7,348 bases of DNA from JBDSTZ01 sp039927975. GTDB taxonomy: Bacteria > Pseudomonadota > Gammaproteobacteria > Burkholderiales > Burkholderiaceae_D. The DNA is taken from the NCBI GenBank assembly GCA_039927975.1, contig JBDSTZ010000086.1, positions 1 to 7,348 on the forward strand, given 5' to 3'. Under the pieces are notes generated by a model. The model ran no database searches. It was not told the origin of the DNA and saw nothing but the letters and a program-made list of their open reading frames with translations. Of the stretch, positions 1 through 5,182 are shown one piece after another (the stretch's first letter is position 1; every line of letters begins with the position of its first letter). A program made the translations under genes and the position numbers.

Positions 1-654
1 TGGCGAGGCGGCCGGCCATGCGAGCGCGGCCTGGCATAGCAGCACGATCTCGGTCAGGTCGGACGGCGCGCGCGCCACCAGGCAACCTTGCGCGCGCAAT
101 TGGCGAATGGTGGCGTTGGCGCAGAAGCGGTAGAGCACCACCAGGGAGATGCCGAGCGCTTTGCGCAGCGCGGCGAGCGGAGCCAGCGCGGCGTCGGACA
201 GTTCGGACATTTCGACGATGACGAGGTCGGCGCGGGTGCCGCGCAGGGCAGCGGCGGCGTTGTCGAGGCTCGGGACACTGAGCAGGACGTCGAGCGCAGG
301 CAAGTCGTCGGCGCTGGCGGCCAGACGGCGCGCCAGCGCGTGGCCGACCAGGGCGACGCGGATCGGTTCGGTGGTCGGCACGCCCGGCGCGGCCAGCTGG
401 CGCAACTGCTCGGCCGTCATGCGGGCCAGCGCGCCGACCGGGTGTCCCTGGTCGACCAGCTGCTTGATCAGGCCGAGGCGCCGCACTTCGGCGCCGCTGT
501 AGAGGCGTTGGCCGTGGGGCGAGCGGGCCGGGTCGGACAATCCGTAGCGACGTTCCCAGACGCGCAAGGTTTCCACCGGCAGGCCGGCCAGGCGGGCGGC
601 GGCGCCACTGCGATAGGCGCCGTCGGGCACGCCGCGATCCTGGTCATCTCTCAT
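1..654 (-). CDS. MerR-family transcriptional regulator, C-terminus cut by window edge
   Basis: The minus-strand frame is open from ATG at 654 to the window edge (218 residues, no stop). Residues about 12-39 are a MerR-type winged helix-turn-helix ending in W33-E-R-R-Y-G-L, the recognition signature of the MlrA/CarH/LitR branch. The wing follows (H47-G-Q-R-L-Y52), then a helix with GHPVGALARM. From about residue 98 the protein goes straight into an alternating beta/alpha, Rossmann-like domain (IRVALVG, ADLVIVEMSEL, ISLVVLY). It resembles the cobalamin-binding fold of CarH, but I see no D-x-H-x-x-G motif and no four-helix cap, so vitamin B12 binding looks unlikely and the ligand is unknown. A weak GGGAA lies about 8 bases before the ATG. 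A perfect TATAAT lies 42 bases before the start. The role is presumably DNA-binding transcription control; the target genes cannot be told, although direct repeats over its own promoter suggest autoregulation. Confidence 0.9.
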   Translation of the reverse strand, partial: MRDDQDRGVPDGAYRSGAAARLAGLPVETLRVWERRYGLSDPARSPHGQRLYSGAEVRRLGLIKQLVDQGHPVGALARMTAEQLRQLAAPGVPTTEPIRVALVGHALARRLAASADDLPALDVLLSVPSLDNAAAALRGTRADLVIVEMSELSDAALAPLAALRKALGISLVVLYRFCANATIRQLRAQGCLVARAPSDLTEIVLLCQAALAWPAASP

Positions 655-669
655 AGTATTTCCCAAGGC

Positions 670-701
670 GAACCGCCAATGAACCGAAAGTTCCGATTAT
701 A
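670..701 (-). promoter_or_regulatory. Promoter of the merR-type gene with two 11-bp direct repeats
   Basis: On the minus strand a perfect TATAAT -10 box occupies 701-696, followed by an untranslated leader of roughly 35 bases to the ATG at 654. No good -35 hexamer is seen at 16-20 bases upstream, so the promoter may be weak or activator-dependent. Immediately downstream of the -10, plus-strand GAACCGCCAAT (670-680) and GAACCGAAAGT (681-691) are tandem 11-mers matching at 8 of 11 positions, covering the expected transcription start. Further GTTCC (690-694) and GTTCCGGTTC (730-739) motifs are in opposite orientation. CarH-type MerR proteins are known to bind 11-bp-spaced direct repeats over promoters, so autorepression is a reasonable inference. 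Confidence 0.5.
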
Positions 702-845
702 CGCAGCGAAATGGCGGGTCTTGCGACGAGTTCCGGTTCATATACGGGACACACTTGGGCGCGGGGCGCGGACGAACCGGGACGCCGGCGGTGGCGCTGC
801 CAGACAGGGACGCTTGCGGCAACGCTGCCAGCCTCGGCCGCGCCA

Positions 846-889
846 CCGGCGCTGCGCGCCCGTTACACCGGCCGCCGGCGCTGCGGGCC
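846..889. repeat. Short direct repeat, 15 bp, offset 29 bp
   Basis: CCGGCGCTGCGCGCC at 846-860 recurs as CCGGCGCTGCGGGCC at 875-889, differing at one base. It lies just downstream of the hupE-like gene's stop codon in the 250-base gap before the merR-type gene. The gap is very GC-rich and otherwise shows no gene and no U-tract terminator. The repeat may be chance in such biased sequence. Confidence 0.4.
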
Positions 890-904
890 TGGAACGCGAC
901 CGCG

Positions 905-2101
905 TCAGGCGAGCAGCGTGCGTTGGAGCAGCCAGAAGACGCCGGCCAGCGCGACCATGGCCGACAGCGCCGGCACGCCCCACTTGAGGAAGCGCGGCGA
1001 ACGGCGCAGCCAGAACAGCAGCGGCAAGGCGACGGCGGCGACCGCCAGTTGCCCCAACTCGACGCCGATATTGAAGGACAGCAGCGGCACTACACTTTGC
1101 ATCCCGCGCGGCAAGCCGATGCCGGCCAGCGCGCTGGCGAAGCCGAGGCCGTGCAGCAGGCCGAAGACGAAGGTCAACAGCCAACGCGCGCCGGGTTCGC
1201 GGCCGTCGCGTCCGCGCAGCAGGTTGTCGACGCCGACGTACACGATGGTGGCGGCGATGGCCGCTTCGACCAGGCGGCTCGGCACGGCGACGATGCCGAG
1301 ACCGGCCAGCGCCAGCGTGATCGAGTGGGCCAGCGTGAACGCGGTGACGATCCACAAGGCGCTGCGCCAGCGATGGCAGACCAGCAGCAGGCCGGCAAGG
1401 AACAGGAGGTGGTCGTAGCCGCCAAGGATATGCTCGATGCCGAGGCGCAGGAAGGAAGCGGCGCTGCCGGCGCTGGGGGGGGACGCAGTGGCGGCGTCGG
1501 CTGACGGCGGACTGGTGCTGTTGGCGCCGACCGGCGGCGCTCCGGCGGGGTCGGCAGGGCTGGCGGGAACGCCGGCCGACGTGGCGCCCGGCAGCTTGAC
1601 CAGCATGGCGTCGTCATCGGCGCGCAGCAGCTTTTGCCCGAGGAAGATGCGATCGCCGGTGACGGTCAGGGTGGCGCCGTAGGTTGGATCGCTCAGGCGG
1701 GCCAGGTGCACGGCAACGATGCGCAGGCTGGGGCCGGCCGGGGGCGGATAGGTGAGCTTGACGAGCAGGTCGTTTTCCGGCGTCAGGGTCACCTCCGTGG
1801 TGCGCACTGCGAGCGGGCCACGCGCGTCGGCGAACTGGAACAGGCCGGCGCCGCACTGGACCAGCAAGGCGCGATGGCGGGCGAATTGGGTGGCGTCGAG
1901 CTTGCGGGCGTCCGGCAAGCAGAGCGCGGCGCTGGTGGAGTCGGCGATCAGGACCTCGAGCGTGGTCTTGTCGGCGAACAGGCGCGCGTTGCTGGTGATT
2001 TCAAAAGGTTCGTGGGCCGCTGCGGGAACGGCCGCGCAGGCCAGCAACAGCAGCCATAGCAGGCCGAGCAGGCACGGACGCAGGCGCTGGCGGGACGTCA
2101 T
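905..2101 (-). CDS. HupE/UreJ-family membrane protein with periplasmic N-terminal domain
   Basis: 398 residues, ATG at 2101 to TGA at 905. A signal peptide (residues 1-29: arginines, a long leucine run, then AVPAAA) supports this start although no clear Shine-Dalgarno precedes it. Predicted cleavage would leave His30 (HEPFEIT) as the mature N-terminus. Residues about 30-165 form a periplasmic domain with two cysteines (C61, C83) that could pair. Residues about 170-215 are a Pro/Ala/Ser linker. Residues about 219-395 form a membrane domain of about six helices carrying the family signatures: G-I-E-H224-I-L-G-G-Y-D230-H231-L-L-F, T-A-F-T-L-A-H259-S-I-T, F-G-L-L-H317-G-L-G-F-A and F-N-I-G-V-E-L-G-Q. 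HupE and UreJ proteins are nickel/cobalt permeases; the conserved His/Asp are probable metal ligands. This two-domain version is usually not tied to urease or hydrogenase, and no such genes are seen here, so the substrate is uncertain. An eight-base C tract lies in the linker. Confidence 0.9.
   Translation of the reverse strand: MTSRQRLRPCLLGLLWLLLLACAAVPAAAHEPFEITSNARLFADKTTLEVLIADSTSAALCLPDARKLDATQFARHRALLVQCGAGLFQFADARGPLAVRTTEVTLTPENDLLVKLTYPPPAGPSLRIVAVHLARLSDPTYGATLTVTGDRIFLGQKLLRADDDAMLVKLPGATSAGVPASPADPAGAPPVGANSTSPPSADAATASPPSAGSAASFLRLGIEHILGGYDHLLFLAGLLLVCHRWRSALWIVTAFTLAHSITLALAGLGIVAVPSRLVEAAIAATIVYVGVDNLLRGRDGREPGARWLLTFVFGLLHGLGFASALAGIGLPRGMQSVVPLLSFNIGVELGQLAVAAVALPLLFWLRRSPRFLKWGVPALSAMVALAGVFWLLQRTLLA
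1475..1482 (-). repeat. Homopolymer tract (C8 on the coding strand) in the hupE-like gene
   Basis: Eight consecutive G on the plus strand, read as C8 by the gene, encode the end of Ser207 plus Pro208-Pro209 in the Pro/Ala/Ser linker between the periplasmic and membrane domains. Gain or loss of one base by slippage would shift the frame before all transmembrane helices. Whether the tract varies is unknown. Confidence 0.85.
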
Positions 2102-2310
2102 GGCGCGCGCACGCCGTCGCTGCCGGCGCGGGAATGGGGATCGTGATCGGAACCGCGGGGTTGGCGCTGCAGCTTGGCCATGCGTGATTTCTCTGGGTGA
2201 AGGGATAGTCGGGTATCAAAGCATACCGATATTCGGGGCAGAAATTGCTCATTCTGCATGATTGTTTTGGCCGCCCTGTCCACGTCGCCATACCGGAAAA
2301 CAACGGAATC

Positions 2311-2326
2311 GCTCATTTCGGTGAGC
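2311..2326. promoter_or_regulatory. Operator-like inverted repeat upstream of hupE-like gene
   Basis: GCTCA-TTTCGG-TGAGC is a perfect 5+5 bp inverted repeat with a 6-bp spacer. A further GCTCATT half-site lies about 55 bases closer to hupE (in the stretch beginning near 2248). It sits about 210 bases upstream of the hupE-like ATG. It could be a protein-binding site; no cognate regulator can be named. Confidence 0.3.
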
Positions 2327-2368
2327 AAATGGGTGCCGGCGGTTGATTAAGCGCGGACATCGTCCTAA

Positions 2369-2381
2369 AATTGAATCAATT
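2369..2381. promoter_or_regulatory. AT-rich inverted repeat AATTG-AAT-CAATT
   Basis: A perfect 5+5 bp inverted repeat with a 3-bp centre, directly abutting a second and larger inverted repeat (2382-2420). The patch is the most AT-rich of the window, as expected of promoters or regulator sites. A plus-strand TTGAAT (2371-2376) and ACTAAT (2396-2401) could be weak -35/-10 elements, but their 19-base spacing is long. Confidence 0.35.
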
Positions 2382-2420
2382 AATTCGACCGAAAAACTAA
2401 TTAAAGAACAAGGTCGAATT
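2382..2420. repeat. Perfect 9+9 bp inverted repeat in AT-rich patch
   Basis: AATTCGACC (2382-2390) and GGTCGAATT (2412-2420) are exact reverse complements separated by 21 AT-rich bases. Arm spacing is about three helical turns centre to centre, as seen for paired half-sites of a dimeric or looping regulator. A hairpin in RNA with a 21-nt loop is also possible. On the minus strand, TTGTTC and TCGAAT with 17-bp spacing inside this element could serve as a weak promoter toward the hupE-like gene. Confidence 0.5.
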
Positions 2421-2530
2421 CGTCGCACCGTATTCCGCATGTGGTTGCCGGCTTCCTGCCACCTTCCACCTGGCGCAAGCCGGCCACGCCGTCCCAGTGT
2501 CATCCGCAACGCCTCACCGCGTTACTTTAG

Positions 2531-2558
2531 CGGCGCCCTTGTGGCGCCGTATTTTTTT
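2531..2558 (+). terminator. Rho-independent terminator, plus strand, with no visible plus-strand gene before it
   Basis: CGGCGCC (2531-2537), loop CTTGT, GGCGCCG (2543-2549) gives a perfect 7-bp GC-only stem followed by TA and seven T (2552-2558). This is a textbook intrinsic terminator for transcripts running on the plus strand. On the minus strand no U tract follows the stem, so it is not an obvious terminator for the DUF1348 gene. No plus-strand protein gene precedes it, so it may end a small RNA or be part of the repeat module beside it. Confidence 0.75.
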
Positions 2559-2567
2559 GCCGAAAAC

Positions 2568-2583
2568 TTTTGCAGAAGCAAAA
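2568..2583. repeat. Small hairpin TTTTGC-AGAA-GCAAAA
   Basis: A perfect 6-bp stem with a 4-nt loop, ten bases after the terminator's T tract and immediately before repeat copy A. Related GTTTGC/GTTTTGC strings flank the other repeat copies, so it is probably one end of the same repeat module. Confidence 0.4.
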
Positions 2584-2621
2584 CCACGGGGTCTGATCCG
2601 ACATTCGGACACGGGCTCGAC
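2584..2621 (-). repeat. Interspersed repeat copy A (inverted relative to copies B and C)
   Basis: The reverse complement reads GTCGAGCCCGTGTCCGAATG then TCGGATCAGACCCCGTGG, aligning with copies B and C over about 38 bases with only a few differences. The core CCGA-ATG-TCGG forms a small hairpin, as in REP-type elements. Copies A and B face each other across about 72 bases, so a long stem could form in single-stranded RNA or DNA. Confidence 0.7.
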
Positions 2622-2680
2622 CTAAAGAAAAGTGAGGGGTCTTGGCACCCGACCGAAAGGCGGTTTGCTTTTGAACTTGC

Positions 2681-2731
2681 GTTTGCGCCAATGGCCGAGC
2701 TCGTGACCGAATGTCGGATCTGTCCCCCATG
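2681..2731 (+). repeat. Interspersed repeat copy B, first of a 51-bp tandem pair
   Basis: The unit starts GTTTGCGCCAATGGCCGAGC, continues CTCGTGACCGAATGTCGG from base 2699 and ends TCTGTCCCCCATG. It is followed without a gap by copy C at a 51-bp period. It is the inverted partner of copy A. REP-like short repeats of this sort are common between genes of betaproteobacteria and are often moved by RAYT transposases, none of which is encoded here. Confidence 0.7.
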
Positions 2732-2782
2732 GTTTGCTCCAATGCCGAGCCCGTGACCGAATGTCGGTATCTGACCCCATGG
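2732..2782 (+). repeat. Interspersed repeat copy C, second of the tandem pair
   Basis: The unit starts GTTTGCTCCAATGCCGAGCC, continues CGTGACCGAATGTCGGTATC from base 2751 and ends TGACCCCATGG. Differences from copy B are a few substitutions and single-base indels. The core ACCGA-ATG-TCGGT has a 5-bp stem. The copy ends 33 bases downstream of the DUF1348 stop codon in the transcribed (minus) direction. Confidence 0.7.
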
Positions 2783-2814
2783 TTCCATGGTTCGGTTGGT
2801 TTGGCGGGGCGCGG

Positions 2815-3279
2815 TTAGAGGCCCAGCGCGGACAGGGTGGGATGGTCGTCGGGCCGCCTGCCCTGCGGCCAATGGAATTTGCGCTCGCTCTCGGCGATCG
2901 GGGCGTCGTTGATGCTGGCGATGCGCAGCGCCATCAGGCCGGCGTCGTCGAATTCCCAGTTCTCGTTGCCGTAACTGCGGTACCACTGGCCGCTGTCGTC
3001 GCGCCACTCGTAGGCGAAGCGCACGGCGATCCGGTTCCCCAGGCAGGCCCACACTTCCTTGATCAGGCGATACTCCAGCTCGCGCTGCCACTTGCGCGTC
3101 AGGAAGGCTTCGATCGCCGCGCGGCCTTCGATGCACTCGGCACGGTTGCGCCAGCGGCTGTTCTCCGTGTAAGCCAGCGCGACGCGCGCCGGGTCGCGTG
3201 AATTCCACGCGTCCTCGGCCATCCGCGCCTTTTGCGCGGCGGTTTCCAGTGTGTACGGGGGGAATGGCGGACGGCTCAT
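2815..3279 (-). CDS. DUF1348 family protein (NTF2/SnoaL-like fold)
   Basis: 154 residues, complete, ATG at 3279 and TAA at 2815. It matches DUF1348 along its full length: YTENSRWRNR, then EGRAAIEAFLTRKW, RIAVRFAYEW, SGQWYRSYGNENWEF, ASINDAPIAESERKF and the C-terminal GRRPDDHP...LGL. The family is small, cytosolic and in the nuclear-transport-factor-2-like superfamily, whose members are often enzymes or ligand-binding proteins; the biochemical function of DUF1348 is not established. The start is supported by AAGGA close before the ATG, part of which is folded into a predicted hairpin (3285-3325). It lies 62 bases downstream of the GH43 gene on the same strand, so the two may be co-transcribed, though nothing in the family links it to glycan breakdown. 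The stop is followed by the repeat cluster. Confidence 0.93.
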   Translation of the reverse strand: MSRPPFPPYTLETAAQKARMAEDAWNSRDPARVALAYTENSRWRNRAECIEGRAAIEAFLTRKWQRELEYRLIKEVWACLGNRIAVRFAYEWRDDSGQWYRSYGNENWEFDDAGLMALRIASINDAPIAESERKFHWPQGRRPDDHPTLSALGL

Positions 3280-3284
3280 GGCTT

Positions 3285-3325
3285 CCTTCGGGCAGATGTT
3301 GTTGGAAACTCATCTTACCCGAAGG
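3285..3325 (-). promoter_or_regulatory. Strong stem-loop overlapping the ribosome binding site of the DUF1348 gene
   Basis: Read on the minus strand, CCTTCGGG (3325-3318) pairs exactly with CCCGAAGG (3292-3285). Inside it, AGATG (3315-3311) pairs exactly with CATCT (3298-3294) around a 12-nt loop, with a small UA/G internal bulge between the two helices. The 3' arm contains GAAGG, part of the Shine-Dalgarno GAAGGA, leaving only AAGCC before the ATG at 3279. It begins 17 bases after the GH43 stop. No U tract follows, so it is not a classical terminator; translation control or mRNA processing is the likelier role. Confidence 0.6.
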
Positions 3326-3341
3326 ATGGCCGCGCCGTGGC

Positions 3342-5021
3342 TCAGGGCAATGCCCGGTAGACCAGATTGGAAAAGCGCACCTTGCCTTTGCCGGCCGCGT
3401 AGATCGCCGGCCGCACGCTCATGAAGCCGTAACCGACGTTGTGGTTGTAGCCGGACACTTCCATCTGGGTGCCGTACTTTTGCCAGGTCTTGCCCTGGTC
3501 GGTGCTGGTGTGGATGGTCAGGATGTGGCGGTCGTTGGTCACCCGCATGCGCAGCTTGTTGCCCATGCCGGCCGGCTTGGCCGTGGTGCGCTGGTCCATG
3601 CCGTAACGGTGCAGCACCAGGCCGTCCTTCTTGACGCCGACCCCGGCGTACAGCTTGTCGTTGTAGAACAGCAGCGCGCCGGCCTGGGCGTCGGCGTCGA
3701 TGTCCATGTCGACTTCGAACTGGTAGGCCTGGTCGCCGGCCAGGAAGGTCAGCGGCGAGCTGTTCGACGGCGAGTCGCCCTTGCCCGCCACTTCCATCAC
3801 GCCGTCGTGGTAGCTGACGCGCGCGTTTTCCTTGACGTCGCCGCGGAAGAAGCTCCACTGCAGGCCGAATTTGTTGGTCGAGAAGTCGTCCGACAGGGCC
3901 ATGCCGTGCGGCACCGCGCTGCCGCCGGCCGGTTTCCGGATCGGCTTGCCGGCATCTTGTTTAACGGCCTTGAACCAGCCGTCCGCGGTCCATTCGATCG
4001 GCGCCAGCAGGGCCTGGCGGCCGAGGTTGTGAAAGCCGTTTTCGTAGCCGTGATACATCATGTACCAGGCCGGTTTGCCGGCCTTGGCGCCTTTCAGGTT
4101 CGGCCCTTCGACCAGCGTGGCGTGGCCTTTCGACCACCATTTTTCGGCCGCCGATTCGGTGCGGATGATCGGGTTGTAGGGCGAATTTTCCCACGGGCCG
4201 TTGATCGACTTCGAGCGCGCCGACACCACCATGTGGCCGGTCGGCGGACCGGCGGTGCCGCCCAGCGCCAGCGTCATGTAGTAGTAGTCGCCGTGCCTGG
4301 TCATCTTCGGCCCTTCCTGGGCGTAGCCTTCGACGTCCCATTCCTCCGGATACTTCCAACCGTCGTAGACATGCTCCATCTTGCCGGCGATCGCCAGGCC
4401 ATCGTCGGACAGCGGCACGCGGTCGCCATGCGACAGGAACAGGTAGCGCTTGCCGTCCTCGCCGACGATGTGGCCGGGATCGATGCGGTCGTTGTTGAGG
4501 GCAACGGGCTCGGACCACGGGCCGCGGATGTTGTCGGCCCAGACGACGTAGATGTTGTTGTTGCCGGGTAGCTTGGCCGGGATGTAGAGGTAGTAGCGGC
4601 CCTTGTGCTTGGTCAGCTCGGGCGCCCAGATGCTGCCGACGTATTTGGTGAGCGCGGCGCCGATCGGCTCCCAGTTGACCAGGTCTTTGGAGTGCCAGAT
4701 CGTCAGCGCCGGGTAGGCTTCGAAGGACGAGAAGGTCATGTAGTAATCGTCGCCATCCTTGAGCACGCTCGGGTCGGGATGGTCGCCGGCCATGATCGGG
4801 TTCAGGTAGAAACCGTTGCCGAGGTCGGCCTTGCGCTGGCCTTCGATGCCCTTGGCCCAGCCCTGGCAGGGCCGCAGGTAGGGGTTGCCGATTTCTTTGG
4901 CGCAGACGGTTTGGGGCGCGGGCGCCGAGGCCGGCGCGGCGGCGGCGGCTGCAGCGGCGGCGGCGGCGGCGGGAATAGCGAGCGCGGCGAACAGGCCGAG
5001 CAGGTAAACGATTTTCATCAT
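3342..5021 (-). CDS. Exported glycoside hydrolase family 43 enzyme with C-terminal beta-sandwich domain
   Basis: 559 residues from ATG 5021 to TGA 3342. The frame runs on to a GTG at 5057, but ATG-ATG at 5021/5018 starts a good signal peptide (MMKIVYLLGLFAALAIP, then twelve alanines), so I chose 5021; 5018 is equally possible. Residues about 70-350 form the five-bladed GH43 propeller. The expected catalytic triad is visible: general base D83 (HPDPSV), pKa-tuning D181 (RIDPGH) and general acid E236 (QEGPK). WAPEL and SKGH300ATLVEGP (probable metal-site His) are also family marks. Residues about 377-559 resemble the GH43 C-terminal concanavalin-like module (SDDFS...W at the start, KVRFSNLVY at the end). 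GH43 enzymes act on arabino- and xylo-oligosaccharides by inversion; the exact substrate is not readable from sequence. A probable disulfide pair (C40, C52) fits a periplasmic or secreted protein. No sugar transporter lies nearby. An inverted repeat lies 47 bases upstream. Confidence 0.92.
   Translation of the reverse strand: MMKIVYLLGLFAALAIPAAAAAAAAAAAAPASAPAPQTVCAKEIGNPYLRPCQGWAKGIEGQRKADLGNGFYLNPIMAGDHPDPSVLKDGDDYYMTFSSFEAYPALTIWHSKDLVNWEPIGAALTKYVGSIWAPELTKHKGRYYLYIPAKLPGNNNIYVVWADNIRGPWSEPVALNNDRIDPGHIVGEDGKRYLFLSHGDRVPLSDDGLAIAGKMEHVYDGWKYPEEWDVEGYAQEGPKMTRHGDYYYMTLALGGTAGPPTGHMVVSARSKSINGPWENSPYNPIIRTESAAEKWWSKGHATLVEGPNLKGAKAGKPAWYMMYHGYENGFHNLGRQALLAPIEWTADGWFKAVKQDAGKPIRKPAGGSAVPHGMALSDDFSTNKFGLQWSFFRGDVKENARVSYHDGVMEVAGKGDSPSNSSPLTFLAGDQAYQFEVDMDIDADAQAGALLFYNDKLYAGVGVKKDGLVLHRYGMDQRTTAKPAGMGNKLRMRVTNDRHILTIHTSTDQGKTWQKYGTQMEVSGYNHNVGYGFMSVRPAIYAAGKGKVRFSNLVYRALP
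4935..4970 (-). repeat. Trinucleotide (GCC-type) repeat encoding twelve alanines in the GH43 signal peptide
   Basis: On the coding strand: five GCC, GCT, GCA, four GCC, GCG, all in frame. Unit gain or loss would keep the frame but change the signal peptide's hydrophobic core and cleavage region. Confidence 0.8.
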
Positions 5022-5067
5022 GCGGATTATTTTCCCAGATTGGTCAGGCCAAAACACGATAATCGCA

Positions 5068-5090
5068 TAGTTTGTTCGCGCTGCAAACTA
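5068..5090. promoter_or_regulatory. Perfect 7+7 bp inverted repeat upstream of the GH43 gene (candidate operator)
   Basis: TAGTTTG (5068-5074) and CAAACTA (5084-5090) are exact reverse complements around TTCGCGCTG. The element is centred about 58 bases before the GH43 ATG, in the promoter-proximal position expected of a repressor or activator site. On the minus strand, TTGCAG overlaps its distal arm and, after 17 bases, ATTATC could be a weak -35/-10 pair. Carbohydrate genes are often controlled by regulators binding such palindromes, but no regulator gene is adjacent. Confidence 0.5.
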
Positions 5091-5182
5091 ATTCTTGGCG
5101 CTGGCGCTGTTCAAGCGCTTCGCGGCCATCGCCTGATCAAACCAGGGTGACAACAAGCGCTGGGCGCCGGCGCCGCGCCACG

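Larger units (their letters stand above)
2102..2814. other. Gene-free region of about 710 bases with regulatory-looking structure and repeats
   Basis: No convincing protein gene is visible on either strand: the open frames here have atypical codon use and no recognisable motifs. From left to right it holds: the hupE leader, including a possible 27-codon upstream frame ending in an ATGA overlap with hupE; the inverted repeat at 2311-2326; an AT-rich patch at about 2365-2420 with two perfect inverted repeats, probably containing promoter elements; a plus-strand terminator at 2531-2558; a small hairpin at 2568-2583; and three copies of a short repeat between 2584 and 2782. The AT-rich patch stands out against the GC-rich surroundings. 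The repeat/terminator block lies between the 3' end of the DUF1348 gene and the start of the hupE-like gene. Confidence 0.7.

Noticed and set aside
88..987. Plus-strand open frame of 299 codons over the merR-type gene
   Set aside because: Low-complexity G/R/A/Q composition with no motif; the minus strand encodes a clear MerR protein there, and the frame runs across the merR-type promoter.
2584..2782. Repeat copies as a CRISPR array
   Set aside because: Only three copies, one inverted, the tandem pair abutting without spacers, and no cas genes nearby.
2522..3313. Minus-strand open frame of 263 codons overlapping the DUF1348 gene
   Set aside because: Different frame from DUF1348, arginine/proline-rich and without family motifs; it runs through the repeat cluster.
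3198..4571. Long plus-strand open frame (457 codons) opposite the GH43 gene
   Set aside because: No recognisable motif, made of V/A/R/H-rich antisense codons; the opposite strand has a clear GH43 catalytic triad and signal peptide. It is a shadow of GC-rich coding sequence.
5022..5057. GTG at 5057 as the GH43 start
   Set aside because: It would add twelve residues including charged ones before the signal peptide; the ATG-ATG at 5021/5018 fits signal-peptide architecture much better.
5100..5182. GC-rich palindrome GGCGCCGGCGCC downstream of the permease-peptidase as a terminator
   Set aside because: No U tract follows on the minus strand, and such GC palindromes arise readily in this base composition.
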